A DNA stretch of 64,000 nt from Nocardioides sp. NBC_00368. Its GTDB lineage: Bacteria; Actinomycetota; Actinomycetes; Propionibacteriales; Nocardioidaceae. The notes below the pieces were generated by a model. That model had not been told where the DNA came from, did no database searches, and saw only the letters and a program-made list of their open reading frames with translations. The stretch's first letter is position 1, and each line of letters starts with the position of its first letter. The position numbers were made by a program, and so were the translations under genes. This document shows, piece by piece, positions 43,477 to 52,359 of this stretch. The DNA lies in assembly GCF_036090055.1 (NCBI RefSeq), contig NZ_CP107970.1:870501-934500 (forward strand), in the 5' to 3' direction.

Positions 43477-44917
43477 GGCACAGCCGGGTAGGCGTCCGGG
43501 CCGCAGGCCTCAGGGACCACGGCGGCCGGGGGAGCGGAGCGGCACCAAGCCCGCCGACCCGGCGCGGCTGGCGGCGTTCGAGGTGCTCAAGGCGGTGCGG
43601 GTCGACGAGGCGTACGCCAACCTGGTGCTGCCCCACGTCCTCGGCCGCCTCGGCCTGGAGGGTCGCGACGCGGCCTTCGCCACCGAGCTGGCCTCGGGGA
43701 CGCTGCGGCAGCAGGGCACCTACGACGCCGTGCTGGCCGCGTGCATCGACCGGCCGCTGGCCAAGGTCGAGGCGAAGGTGCTCGACGTGCTGCGGCTGGG
43801 GGCCCACCAGGTGCTCTCCATGCGGGTCCCGGACCATGCCGCGATCTCGACCAGTGTCGACCTGGCCCGCTCCAAGGTCGGGCAGGGACCGGCGGGCTTC
43901 GTCAACGCCGTCCTGCGCAAGGTCACCCGCAACACGCTCGAGGAGTGGGTCGCCGAGGTCGCGCCCGCGCGCGAGAAGGACCACGACGGCTGGGCCGCGG
44001 TCGCCTTCAGTCATCCGCGCTGGGTCGTCGAGCAACTGGCCGAGGCCGTCGGCCGCGATCAGATCGACGCGCTCCTCGAGGCGGACAACGTGCCGCCGTC
44101 GGTCACGCTCGTCGCCCGTCCCGGGCGCGCGACGGTCGCCGAGCTCGGCGGTACGCCGACGTCCTACTCGCCCTTCGGCGTCACCCTCGACGCCGGCTCA
44201 CCGGCCGGGATCGCCGCGGTCGCGGAGGGACGTGCGGGCGTGCAGGACGAGGGCTCGCAGCTCGTGGCCATCGCTCTGGCCGAGGCGGCCATCGAACGCG
44301 ACGACGACCGGGCGGAGTCCTGGCTGGACCTCTGCGCCGGACCGGGCGGCAAGTCGGCCCTGCTGGCGGCCCTGGCCGCGCAGCAGGGCGCCGCGCTGGT
44401 CGCCAACGAGCGCCAGCCGCACCGCGCCGGGCTCGTGCTGGCCAACCTGACCGACCGCGCGGCCGGATCACGCGTCGAGGGGGTCGCGGGCGTCGTCGCA
44501 GGCGACGGGACCAGGCCGCCGTTCAAGGACGCCACCTTCGACCGGATCCTCGTCGACGCCCCGTGCACCGGCCTGGGGGCGCTGCGCCGCCGACCGGAGG
44601 CGCGGTGGCGGCGCGGCACGGCCGACCTCGACGTACTCGTCGGCCTGCAGCGCTCCCTCCTCGACCGGGCCATCGACCTGACCAGGCCGGGCGGCGTGGT
44701 GCTCTACGCCACCTGCTCGCCGGTGCTCGCCGAGACGAGCGGCGTGGTGCGGAGCGTGCTCGGGGACCGATCCGACGTACGCCTCGAGCCCATCGGCGCC
44801 ACGGTCGGCAGCGTGCCCGACAGCGCTGGGCCGATCGAGGGCACGGTGCAGCTGTGGCCGCACCGCCACGGCACCGACGCGATGTTCCTGGCGCTGCTGC
44901 GGCGCACCCGTGCGTGA
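43460..44917 (+). CDS. rsmB: 16S rRNA (cytosine-967-C5)-methyltransferase RsmB
   Basis: 485 residues from GTG 43460, within the end of fmt. An Arg/Pro-rich tail (1-35) is followed by a NusB-like RNA-binding domain (about 35-170, AFEVLKAVRVDEAYANL, LASGTLRQQGTYD) and the SAM domain with DLCAGPGGKSALLAALA, the first Cys in DAPCTGLGALRRRPEARWR and the second in VLYATCSPVLAET. Both catalytic cysteines are present. It methylates C967 of 16S rRNA. Its end converges on the ATPase gene 5 bases away. Confidence 0.94.
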   Translation: MSPSNRAQPGRRPGRRPQGPRRPGERSGTKPADPARLAAFEVLKAVRVDEAYANLVLPHVLGRLGLEGRDAAFATELASGTLRQQGTYDAVLAACIDRPLAKVEAKVLDVLRLGAHQVLSMRVPDHAAISTSVDLARSKVGQGPAGFVNAVLRKVTRNTLEEWVAEVAPAREKDHDGWAAVAFSHPRWVVEQLAEAVGRDQIDALLEADNVPPSVTLVARPGRATVAELGGTPTSYSPFGVTLDAGSPAGIAAVAEGRAGVQDEGSQLVAIALAEAAIERDDDRAESWLDLCAGPGGKSALLAALAAQQGAALVANERQPHRAGLVLANLTDRAAGSRVEGVAGVVAGDGTRPPFKDATFDRILVDAPCTGLGALRRRPEARWRRGTADLDVLVGLQRSLLDRAIDLTRPGGVVLYATCSPVLAETSGVVRSVLGDRSDVRLEPIGATVGSVPDSAGPIEGTVQLWPHRHGTDAMFLALLRRTRA

Positions 44918-44922
44918 GGCTC

Positions 44923-45654
44923 TCAGTCGAGGATGTGGCGCAGGTAGCGGCGCGGGTCGTCGAGGTAGCTGCGCCAGTGACGTACGAGCTCGAGGTCTTC
45001 CCAGGTCGTCTCGCGCAGGCCCCAGTCGCCGACCTCGAGGATGGTGGCGCTGGGCATCGCGGCGAGCACCGGCGAGTGGGTGGCGCAGAGCACCTGCCCG
45101 CCGTCGCGCACCACCTCGTCGAGCGTGGCGATCAACCCCATCGTGGACATGAACGACAGCGCCGCCTCCGGCTCGTCGAGACAGTAGAAGCCGGGCGTGT
45201 CGAAGCGGTTGCGCAGCACCGCGAGGAAGGACTCGCCGTGGCTCATCTCGTGGAACACGGGCTCGCCCGCCGGTGAGGCACCCAGATCTTCCATGTAGGT
45301 GTACCAGCCGTGCATCGTCTCGGCGCGGAGGAAGAAGCCCCAGCGCGCGGAGCCCAGGCCGCGCTGGAGGCGGAGGACGTCGCTCAGCGGTGACTCCGAT
45401 GCCCGCGTCGAGTGGTTGGTGTTGCGAGAGCCGCCCTCGGGATTGAGACCGTACGCCGCGGCGACCGCCTCCACGATCGTCGACTTCCCCGAGCCGTTCT
45501 CCCCGACCAGGAACGTGATACCGGCGCCGAGATCGAGCCCCTTCTCGACGACCTGGGCGACGGCCGGAACGGTCAGCGGCCACTCGCCCGGGAGCAGCGG
45601 CTCACGCGCGGGATCCGCCTCGACGCGTACGACGGGAGGCTGGTCGAAGTCCAT
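44923..45654 (-). CDS. AAA family P-loop ATPase (ABC/RecF-like)
   Basis: 243 residues. Walker A is GENGSGKST near residue 51, Walker B GFYCLDEPEAALS near residue 158, with GESFLAVL as the signature-like motif and ATHSPVLAAMPSA as the switch. This is the single-domain family of AAA15/AAA21 ATPases, often of unknown function or part of defence modules; no adjacent nuclease or partner suggests which. It is convergent with rsmB and divergent from the LigD-type gene, 68 bases away. Confidence 0.82.
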   Translation of the reverse strand: MDFDQPPVVRVEADPAREPLLPGEWPLTVPAVAQVVEKGLDLGAGITFLVGENGSGKSTIVEAVAAAYGLNPEGGSRNTNHSTRASESPLSDVLRLQRGLGSARWGFFLRAETMHGWYTYMEDLGASPAGEPVFHEMSHGESFLAVLRNRFDTPGFYCLDEPEAALSFMSTMGLIATLDEVVRDGGQVLCATHSPVLAAMPSATILEVGDWGLRETTWEDLELVRHWRSYLDDPRRYLRHILD

Positions 45655-45722
45655 GCCCCGAATATAAGAGGGGCGTGCTGATCGCCGAGTCTTCGCTGGA
45701 TCCGTGGCCTACGCTGGCGAGC

Positions 45723-46682
45723 ATGACCAAGGCATCGCCGTCGGTGGAGATAGAGGTCGACAACCGTGTCGTCAGGATCTCCAACCCCGACCGGGTCTAC
45801 TTTCCGGAGACGGGCGCGACGAAGCTCGACGTGGCGCAGTACTACCTCGCCGTCGGCCCGGGGATCGTCAATGCGCTGTGGGAGCGGCCGTGCATGCTGC
45901 ACAGGTTCCCCAAGGGCCTGGCCGGGCCGAAGGTGCACCAGAAGCGGCTCCCGCAGGGAGCGCCCGACTGGATCGAGACCGTACGCCTCTACTTCCCGCG
46001 CTGGGGCCGCACGGCCGACGAGCTGTGCGTGACCGAGCTCGGCGCGGTGATCTGGGCGGTCCAGATGTCGACGGTCGAGTTCCACCCCTGGAACAGCCGC
46101 CGCGAGGACACCGAGAAGCCCGACGAGTGGCGCATCGACCTCGACCCCGGTCCCGACTGCCCGTTCTCGACGGTGCAGACCGTCGCCGGCGTGGTCCGCG
46201 AGATCCTCGACGAGCTCGGCGCGGTCGGCTACCCGAAGACGAGTGGCGGCTCCGGGATGCACGTGTATGTCCGGATCCCGGCTGAGCACGGGTTCCAGGA
46301 CGTACGCCGCGCCGCGCACGCCTTCGCCCGCGAGGTCGAGCGCCGGGCACCGAAGCTGGTGACCACCGCATGGTGGCGCAAGGATCGCGACCCGGCGCAG
46401 CTGTTCGTCGACTACAACCAGAACACCCGGGACCACACGATCGCGTGCGCCTACTCGATCCGCGGCGTCGCCGACGGCAGGGTCTCCACCCCGATCGCCT
46501 GGGAGGAGACCAAGGACGTCGACCCGCGCGACTTCACGATGCGTACGGTGCCTGCGCGGTTCGCGGAGATCGGTGACCTCCACGCCGACATCGACGACCA
46601 TCCGTTCTCGATCGAGCCGCTGCTCGAATGGGCCGCCCGCGACGAGCGTGACGGGGCGGGGACGCCTCCCGAGGAGGAGTGA
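45723..46682 (+). CDS. stand-alone LigD-type polymerase/primase domain
   Basis: 319 residues of the archaeo-eukaryotic primase-like PolDom of LigD. Recognisable are VRISNPDRVYFPETGATKLD at the start, the metal-binding EWRIDLDPGPD, KTSGGSGMHVYV and AYSIRGVADGRVSTPIAW. No ligase or phosphoesterase domain is attached, and no ku or ligase gene is in the window. Stand-alone PolDoms fill and prime DNA ends in bacterial end joining. ATG 45723 follows TACGCT (45710-45715) by 7 nt, so it is probably leaderless. Confidence 0.9.
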   Translation: MTKASPSVEIEVDNRVVRISNPDRVYFPETGATKLDVAQYYLAVGPGIVNALWERPCMLHRFPKGLAGPKVHQKRLPQGAPDWIETVRLYFPRWGRTADELCVTELGAVIWAVQMSTVEFHPWNSRREDTEKPDEWRIDLDPGPDCPFSTVQTVAGVVREILDELGAVGYPKTSGGSGMHVYVRIPAEHGFQDVRRAAHAFAREVERRAPKLVTTAWWRKDRDPAQLFVDYNQNTRDHTIACAYSIRGVADGRVSTPIAWEETKDVDPRDFTMRTVPARFAEIGDLHADIDDHPFSIEPLLEWAARDERDGAGTPPEEE

Positions 46683-46685
46683 CCC

Positions 46686-48926
46686 TCACCAGACCTCGAG
46701 TCGCTCGCCCAGGGTGCGCCCGAGCTCCTTGGAGTAGGTGGCGGTGAGGTGGTGGCCGTCGCGGTGCGTGATCGTGTCGCCGACGACCGTCGTGCAGATG
46801 CCGACGCTGTCACAGAACATGTCGTCGAGGTCGACGGTCTCGACACGAGCGGACTTGGCCGCCTGGATCTGCAGGTCGGCGCCGTCCTGCTGGCTCTCGA
46901 GCGGCTTGTAGGTGCAGGGCGAGAGCGTCTTGTTGCTGCTCAGGCAGGTGGCCGGGTCGAACTCGAGCGCCGGGACGTCGCGCAGCCACACGGTGCGCTT
47001 GGCGACGGGCTTCACCTGCGCCAGCAGCCGCTGGTAGCCGCGGTAGACGGCGCGGCGTACGTCCTCACGGTCGGTGTGGCGGCCCGAGGAGTCGTGGTAG
47101 GCGGCGCTGATCGGGCGCGAGGAGATCAGCAGCAGGTCGGGACGGAGCTTCTTGACCGAGGAGAGCATGAAGTCGTGGAAGTCGTCGCACGAGGTCATCG
47201 GGTCGGTGCTGTCGATCTTGTCGGGCGTCACCAGCGAGACGGTGCACTGCGGCATCGCCAGCACATAGGCGCGGTAGCCGGAGCGCTCGGCGATCTCCTC
47301 GACGGCGGGTGTCCAGTGGCGGGCATGGGAGTCGCCGATGATCACCATCGTCTTCTCGGCGTCGACGTCCCCGCGCGGGCACAGCTTGCGTACGTTGGTC
47401 GCGTAGTAGTTGCACGCACCGACAGTCTCGACGTCGTCGGAGAGGTTGGTGAGCCCCGGCTTCAGGTTGGTGGGGATGGGCTGGTTCTTGCGGGCGGCGA
47501 GCACCGAGGCCTTCAGCAGGGCCGGGAGCGGGTCGGGCTCCTGCGCCTTGGCCGCCGGCGGTGCGTCGCTCGACGCCGGGCGATCGGGCTGCTCGGAGTC
47601 CTTGGACTGCTCGGCGGAGGCGGAGGCGGAGGCGGAGGAGTCCGCCTCGGCCAGCGTGATCGCCGGCTGGTAGCCGTCGCGAGCGGCCCCGGTGGCGTAG
47701 GAGTTGGCCCCGAAGCAGGTCACCGCGACCAGGGTGATGCTCAGCGGGTAGAGCGCGACCGGGCCCAGCGAGCCCGCCCTGCGCAGCGCCGGGCGGTGCC
47801 ACAGGACGCCGCGCCGGAACGGCTCCTCGACGAAGCGGTAGGAGAGGCCCGCCAGGCCGAACGCGAGTGCCACGAGGAGCACCTGCTCCCACCAGTGCAG
47901 CTCACGGCCCAGCTGCAGCTCGGCGAGGACCAGCACCGGGAAGTGCCACAGGTAGAGCGAGTAGGACCAGTTGCCGATCACCTGCAGCGGCGGCACCGAC
48001 AGCAGCCTGCCGACCACCGTCGGGCCGTGCCACAACGTGCCGGCCACGATGATGAAGACGCTGCCGAGGACGGGCACGAGCGCCGGGGTGCCCGGGAACG
48101 GGGTCGCGTCGTTGAACTGCAGGCAGGCGCACACGATGAAGAACATCCCGAACGCGGAGAGCACCTGCGCCCGCCAGCGTGCGGTCGCGTCCTGCGGCCC
48201 GTCGTCGCGGAACGCGATCGCCGCGATCGCGCCCAGGCCGAGCTCCCAGGCGCGGGTGAAGGGCGAGAAGTACGCCGCCTCCGGGCTGGTCCGGGTCAGC
48301 ACCGCCGAGGCGAGCAGCGATGCCACGATCACGACACCGAGCGCGATGACCAGCACACGCCTGCGCCCGCGCGGGTCGGGCTCGGCCTGCTTGCTGCGCC
48401 GCTTCAGCACCCACAGGCAGCCCAGGATCATCAGCGGCCAGACCAGGTAGAACTGCTCCTCCACCGCGAGCGACCAGAAGTGCTGGAGCGGCGACGGCGG
48501 CAGCGCGGCCGAGAAGTAGTCGGTCTCCAGCGCCGCGAACCGGAAGTTGGCGGCGAACGCCGCTGACCACAGCGCATCGAGGGCGATCTCACGGGTGCGT
48601 ACGAAGCCGAGGAAGAACGCGGCGTAGACCACCGTCGCGAGCAGGACCACGGTCGCCGCGGGCAGGATCCGCCGGGCCCGGCGAGCGTAGAAGCCGAGCA
48701 GGCTGACCCGGCCCTCGGTGCGCACCTGCCGCATCAGCTGCTGGGTGATCAGGAAGCCCGAGATCGCGAAGAAGACGTCGACGCCGACGAAGCCGCCGGT
48801 CAGCGACCCGAAGCCGACGTGGAGCGCGACGACCGCGAGCACCGCGATCGCGCGCAGGCCCTGGATGTCGAGGCGTTGCCGAGACGAGGTCGCGCTCCCG
48901 GTCGTCGAGCTCACGGGCAGCCGCAC
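46686..48926 (-). CDS. membrane acyltransferase with C-terminal SGNH hydrolase domain
   Basis: 746 residues, fused: an acyltransferase-3 (OafA/YrhL) membrane domain to about residue 400 (LDIQGLRAIAVLAVVALHVG, GVDVFFAISGFLITQQ with the catalytic His region), then a Ser/Ala linker with an SASASASA microsatellite, and an extracytoplasmic SGNH domain with VIIGDSHARHW near residue 527 and a C-terminal DGHHLT. Such enzymes O-acetylate cell-surface polysaccharides or peptidoglycan. No polysaccharide biosynthesis genes are nearby. Its stop lies 3 bases beyond the end of the convergent PolDom gene. Confidence 0.93.
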   Translation of the reverse strand: MRLPVSSTTGSATSSRQRLDIQGLRAIAVLAVVALHVGFGSLTGGFVGVDVFFAISGFLITQQLMRQVRTEGRVSLLGFYARRARRILPAATVVLLATVVYAAFFLGFVRTREIALDALWSAAFAANFRFAALETDYFSAALPPSPLQHFWSLAVEEQFYLVWPLMILGCLWVLKRRSKQAEPDPRGRRRVLVIALGVVIVASLLASAVLTRTSPEAAYFSPFTRAWELGLGAIAAIAFRDDGPQDATARWRAQVLSAFGMFFIVCACLQFNDATPFPGTPALVPVLGSVFIIVAGTLWHGPTVVGRLLSVPPLQVIGNWSYSLYLWHFPVLVLAELQLGRELHWWEQVLLVALAFGLAGLSYRFVEEPFRRGVLWHRPALRRAGSLGPVALYPLSITLVAVTCFGANSYATGAARDGYQPAITLAEADSSASASASAEQSKDSEQPDRPASSDAPPAAKAQEPDPLPALLKASVLAARKNQPIPTNLKPGLTNLSDDVETVGACNYYATNVRKLCPRGDVDAEKTMVIIGDSHARHWTPAVEEIAERSGYRAYVLAMPQCTVSLVTPDKIDSTDPMTSCDDFHDFMLSSVKKLRPDLLLISSRPISAAYHDSSGRHTDREDVRRAVYRGYQRLLAQVKPVAKRTVWLRDVPALEFDPATCLSSNKTLSPCTYKPLESQQDGADLQIQAAKSARVETVDLDDMFCDSVGICTTVVGDTITHRDGHHLTATYSKELGRTLGERLEVW

Positions 48927-49015
48927 CTCCCTCAGCCAAGCGCATCCGTCACATTCGTCGCGACGATAACTCTCGTAACCGGCCGATCCTGGTAGACGCG
49001 CCTAGGGCCCGGGTC

Positions 49016-49897
49016 CTAGTCGAGATCGAGGTCGTCGCCCGCGGTGACGGGGCCGGGGATCGGGGGAAGCGGGGGAGGAGTGCCGCCGAAGGCGGGGCAC
49101 AGCGACTTGTGAGCACACCAGCCGCACAGCTTCCCCGGGCTCGGCTGCCACTCTCCGGTCTCCTGGGCGGTGCGGATGGCCCGCCAGATCGCCTCGGCCT
49201 TGCGCTCGGTCGCGAGCAGGTCGGCCTCGTCGGGCACGTAGCGCAGGATGTCGCCGGAGCCGAGGTAGATCAGCTGCAGCATGGCCGGCACCACGCCGCG
49301 GGTGCGCCAGATCACCAGCGCGTAGAACCTCAGCTGGAACAGCGCCTTCGCCTCGTAGGCGTCGCTCGGGATCCTCGAGGTCTTGTAGTCGACCACCCGG
49401 ATCCGGCCGTCGGGGGCGATGTCGACCCGGTCGATGAAGCCCCGCAGCAGCAGCTTGGACTCGAGCAGCGCCTCGACGTAGTGCTCGCGCTCGGCAGGCT
49501 CCAGGCGGCGCGGGTCCTCGAGGTCGAAGTAGCGCCGCAGCACGTCGCGGCACGACTCCAGCCAGGCGGCCTCCGCCTCGTCGGCCTCCGAGGTGAACAG
49601 TGTCGCCAGGGTCGGGTCGAGGCTGCGTACGTCCTCCCAGGCCTGCTCCACCATCGACCTCGCCCGCCGGGGCGTGCGCTCGGGGGCGGGCAGGTCGAAG
49701 AGGTCCTCGAGCACCTTGTGGACCACGGTCCCGCGCGCGGCCGCCTCGGACGGCGGCTCGGGGAGCTGATCGATGGTGCGGAACCGGTAGAGCAGCGCGC
49801 ACGAGGTGAAGTCGCCGGCGCGGCTGGGCGAGAGCGACCCCAGCACGTTGACGCCGTCGACCGGGGTCGACCGGGCATCGGCTGGTGAGGTGCTCAT
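49016..49897 (-). CDS. RecB-family exonuclease (PD-(D/E)XK) with probable iron-sulfur cysteines
   Basis: 293 residues. The nuclease core shows RGTVVHKVLEDLF near residue 55 with the conserved His, GFIDRVDIAPDGRIRVVDYKT near residue 160 (D-x-D...V-x-DYKT, the PD-(D/E)XK site) and QLRFYALVIW after it. Four Cys could hold a 4Fe-4S cluster as in AddB and Cas4: one in FTSCALLYRFR and three in LCGWCAHKSLCPAF near the C-terminus. A role in DNA end processing is likely. No helicase is adjacent. ATG 49897 was preferred over GTG 49921 upstream. Confidence 0.88.
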   Translation of the reverse strand: MSTSPADARSTPVDGVNVLGSLSPSRAGDFTSCALLYRFRTIDQLPEPPSEAAARGTVVHKVLEDLFDLPAPERTPRRARSMVEQAWEDVRSLDPTLATLFTSEADEAEAAWLESCRDVLRRYFDLEDPRRLEPAEREHYVEALLESKLLLRGFIDRVDIAPDGRIRVVDYKTSRIPSDAYEAKALFQLRFYALVIWRTRGVVPAMLQLIYLGSGDILRYVPDEADLLATERKAEAIWRAIRTAQETGEWQPSPGKLCGWCAHKSLCPAFGGTPPPLPPIPGPVTAGDDLDLD

Positions 49898-49974
49898 GAG
49901 GCCGACACTATTCGCAAGCACCGACAGTCCGGGTCGGCACCTCTCGGCAACCGTCGCTCAAGTACGCTCGGAAC

Positions 49975-51147
49975 GTGGCAGACCCTGACCCACGCCCCGG
50001 CGGCGACAAGCCGGTCGAAGAGGCGGAGCCCACCTCCCGAGTCCCGGGCACGATCAAGGTCGGCTCGATCGCGGGCAGCGACGTCCTGGTCACGCCGTCC
50101 TGGTTCCTCATCGCGGCGCTGATCGCCTGGTGGATGGCGCCTCGGATCGAGGCCGTGGAGCCGGGACTTGGCTGGTTGACGTACGTCGCGGGCTTCGTGT
50201 TCGCGATCGTCCTCTATGGCGCGGTGCTGCTGCACGAGGCGGCGCACGCGATCGTCGCCAAGCGTCTGGGCTATCCAGTGGGCGTGATCATGCTCCACTT
50301 CCTCGGCGGCGCGACCGCCGTTGAGAAGGAGGCGAAGCGGCCTCGCGACGAGTTCTGGATCGCCGTGGTCGGGCCACTGGTCTCCCTCGGCGTCGGCGTG
50401 GCCGCATACGGGGTCTCCTTCTTCGCCTCCGATGGGCTCATCGGGCTGCTCGTCATGGGTCTGTGCGTCACGAACCTCTTCGTCGGCGTACTCAATCTCG
50501 TCCCCGGCCTGCCCCTCGACGGCGGCCGGTTGCTGAAGGCCGGCGTCTGGGCCGGAACCGGCAACGTCAACCGCGGCAGCATCGTCGCCGGCTGGGCGGG
50601 CCGGGTGCTCGCGGTCCTCGTCTTGCTGGGGCCCTTCATCCAGGGTCAGATCCTGCGCGCGCAGCCGGATCTCACGGACTACATCCTCGCGGTGATCATC
50701 GGGGTGTTCCTGTGGAGTGGCGCGTCCGCGGCGATCATGTCGGCGAAGGTACGCCTCCGGCTCCCGCTCCTCGTCGCCCGCGACCTCGCCCGCCGCACCC
50801 TGGCCGTGCCGGCCGACCTGCCCCTCGCCGAGGCCGTACGCCGCGCCCAGGAGGCAGAGGCCGGCAGCATCGTCACGGTGACCAGCGGTGGTGAGCCGAT
50901 CGGCCTGGTGCACGAGGGCGCCCTGCTGGCGACCCCCGAGGACCGCCGCCCGTGGATGGCCACCTCGACGGTCACCCGCCGGCTCGAGGACGGCCTCACC
51001 CTCCCGGCCGACATCGACGGGGAGGCCCTGATCCAGGCGATCTCGAAGACGCCGGCGCCCGAATACCTCCTGGTCGAGCCCGACGGCTCGATCTACGGCG
51101 TCCTGGTCACCTCCGACGTCGACGCGGCGTTCCGCGCAGGAGCCTGA
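49975..51147 (+). CDS. M50 site-2-type metalloprotease with C-terminal CBS-like region
   Basis: 390 residues with about six membrane segments. The zinc site HEAAHAI is near residue 88 and the third ligand is in NLVPGLPLDGGRLL near residue 180. The last 130 residues resemble a CBS pair (ADLPLAEAVRRAQEAEAGSIV, LVHEGALLATPEDRRPWMA). Such proteases cut membrane-bound regulators. GTG 49975 follows TACGCT by 6 nt, a likely leaderless start. It is just upstream of trmI and the Pup-proteasome genes, as in related actinobacteria. Confidence 0.9.
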   Translation: MADPDPRPGGDKPVEEAEPTSRVPGTIKVGSIAGSDVLVTPSWFLIAALIAWWMAPRIEAVEPGLGWLTYVAGFVFAIVLYGAVLLHEAAHAIVAKRLGYPVGVIMLHFLGGATAVEKEAKRPRDEFWIAVVGPLVSLGVGVAAYGVSFFASDGLIGLLVMGLCVTNLFVGVLNLVPGLPLDGGRLLKAGVWAGTGNVNRGSIVAGWAGRVLAVLVLLGPFIQGQILRAQPDLTDYILAVIIGVFLWSGASAAIMSAKVRLRLPLLVARDLARRTLAVPADLPLAEAVRRAQEAEAGSIVTVTSGGEPIGLVHEGALLATPEDRRPWMATSTVTRRLEDGLTLPADIDGEALIQAISKTPAPEYLLVEPDGSIYGVLVTSDVDAAFRAGA

Positions 51148-51209
51148 AGCTGACCCGGGCGGGCGTCGTGGTTTGCCGGGTTGACCGGGGGAGCGGGTAG
51201 CCTCAGCGG

Positions 51210-52211
51210 GTGTCAAGCGCTGAGATTCCAGACATTCCGGCCGAGGCCCGAGCGGGTGTGCACCGCGGGCCACTTCGTGAGGGCGAGTGGGTGCGGCTGA
51301 CCGACACCAAGGGTCGCCGCCACAACTTCGAGCTCGTCGCCGGCAAGCGCTTCTTCTCCAACAAGGGCCACATCGACCACGACGAGCTCATCGGTCGCGA
51401 GGAGGGCTTCACGGTCACCGCCTCGACCGGAGGTGAATACCTGGTCTTCCGTCCGATGCTGAGCGAGTTCGTCGTCTCGATGCCGCGTGGCGCCGCAGTG
51501 GTCTACCCCAAGGACGCCGCCCAGATCGTCGCCATGGCCGACATCTTCCCGGGCGCCTCGGTCGTCGAGGCCGGAGTCGGCTCCGGTGCGCTGACCTGCT
51601 CGCTGCTGCGCGCGGTCGGTCCGTTCGGCACGGTGACGTCCTTCGAGCGCCGCGAGGAGTTCGCCGAGGTCGCCCGCAAGAACGTCGACCAGTTCTTCGG
51701 CACCCCGGCGGGGGAGTCCCACCCGAACTGGTCGCTCAACCTCGGAGACCTCCAGGAGGAGCTCCCGCGCCAGCAGATCCGCTGCGACCGGCTGATCCTG
51801 GACATGCTCGCCCCGTGGGAGTGCATCGACGCGGCCGCCGAGTCGCTCTACCCCGGCGGCATGGTCTGCGCCTACGTCGCGACCACCACCCAGCTGTCCC
51901 GCTTCGTCGAGACGGTCCGCGCCCACGGCGGTTTCACCGAGCCGCAGGCGTGGGAGTCGCTGGTGCGCGACTGGCACGTCGAGGGCCTCGCGGTCCGGCC
52001 GGGTCACAAGATGATCGGCCACACCGCCTTCCTGGTGACGGCCAGGAAGCTGGCACCGGGCGAGCGTGCGCCTCGCAAGACGCGGCGACCTGCCCCCGGG
52101 GCGTACGGGGTCGACTACACGGGTCCGCGTCCGGCTGACATGCCTGCTCCCGAGCCCGTCGCGGACGTCCTTCCCGACGCCGCGTCGGCGGACGGCGCCG
52201 AGGTGGACTGA
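51210..52211 (+). CDS. trmI: tRNA (adenine-N1)-methyltransferase TrmI
   Basis: 333 residues. The SAM site is VVEAGVGSGALTCSLLRAVG near residue 115, followed by SFERREEFAEVARKN and LILDMLAPWECID; the N-terminal GCD14-like beta domain is GRRHNFELVAGKRFFSNKG. It makes m1A58 in the tRNA T-loop. The gene is regularly linked to the proteasome operon in actinobacteria. GTG 51210 follows TAGCCT (51198-51203) by 6 nt. The C-terminal 40 residues are a non-conserved acidic tail. Confidence 0.95.
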   Translation: MSSAEIPDIPAEARAGVHRGPLREGEWVRLTDTKGRRHNFELVAGKRFFSNKGHIDHDELIGREEGFTVTASTGGEYLVFRPMLSEFVVSMPRGAAVVYPKDAAQIVAMADIFPGASVVEAGVGSGALTCSLLRAVGPFGTVTSFERREEFAEVARKNVDQFFGTPAGESHPNWSLNLGDLQEELPRQQIRCDRLILDMLAPWECIDAAAESLYPGGMVCAYVATTTQLSRFVETVRAHGGFTEPQAWESLVRDWHVEGLAVRPGHKMIGHTAFLVTARKLAPGERAPRKTRRPAPGAYGVDYTGPRPADMPAPEPVADVLPDAASADGAEVD

Positions 52212-52359
52212 GTCCGCTCCGCCGCGGTCCATGTTTCCGACGTGCCACAGGTCGACACGAACCGGTCGAAGTCGACCGAATAGTGTCCAACACCGGTAAA
52301 TCCTTCTCCTCTCCTACCCCTCCGCCTTGTAGGGTCGAGGGAGTAGAGGAGGTGTGCTG

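Noticed and set aside
46749..48566. 605-codon plus-strand open frame across the acyltransferase gene
   Set aside because: Antisense shadow; the minus strand has the membrane and SGNH motifs.
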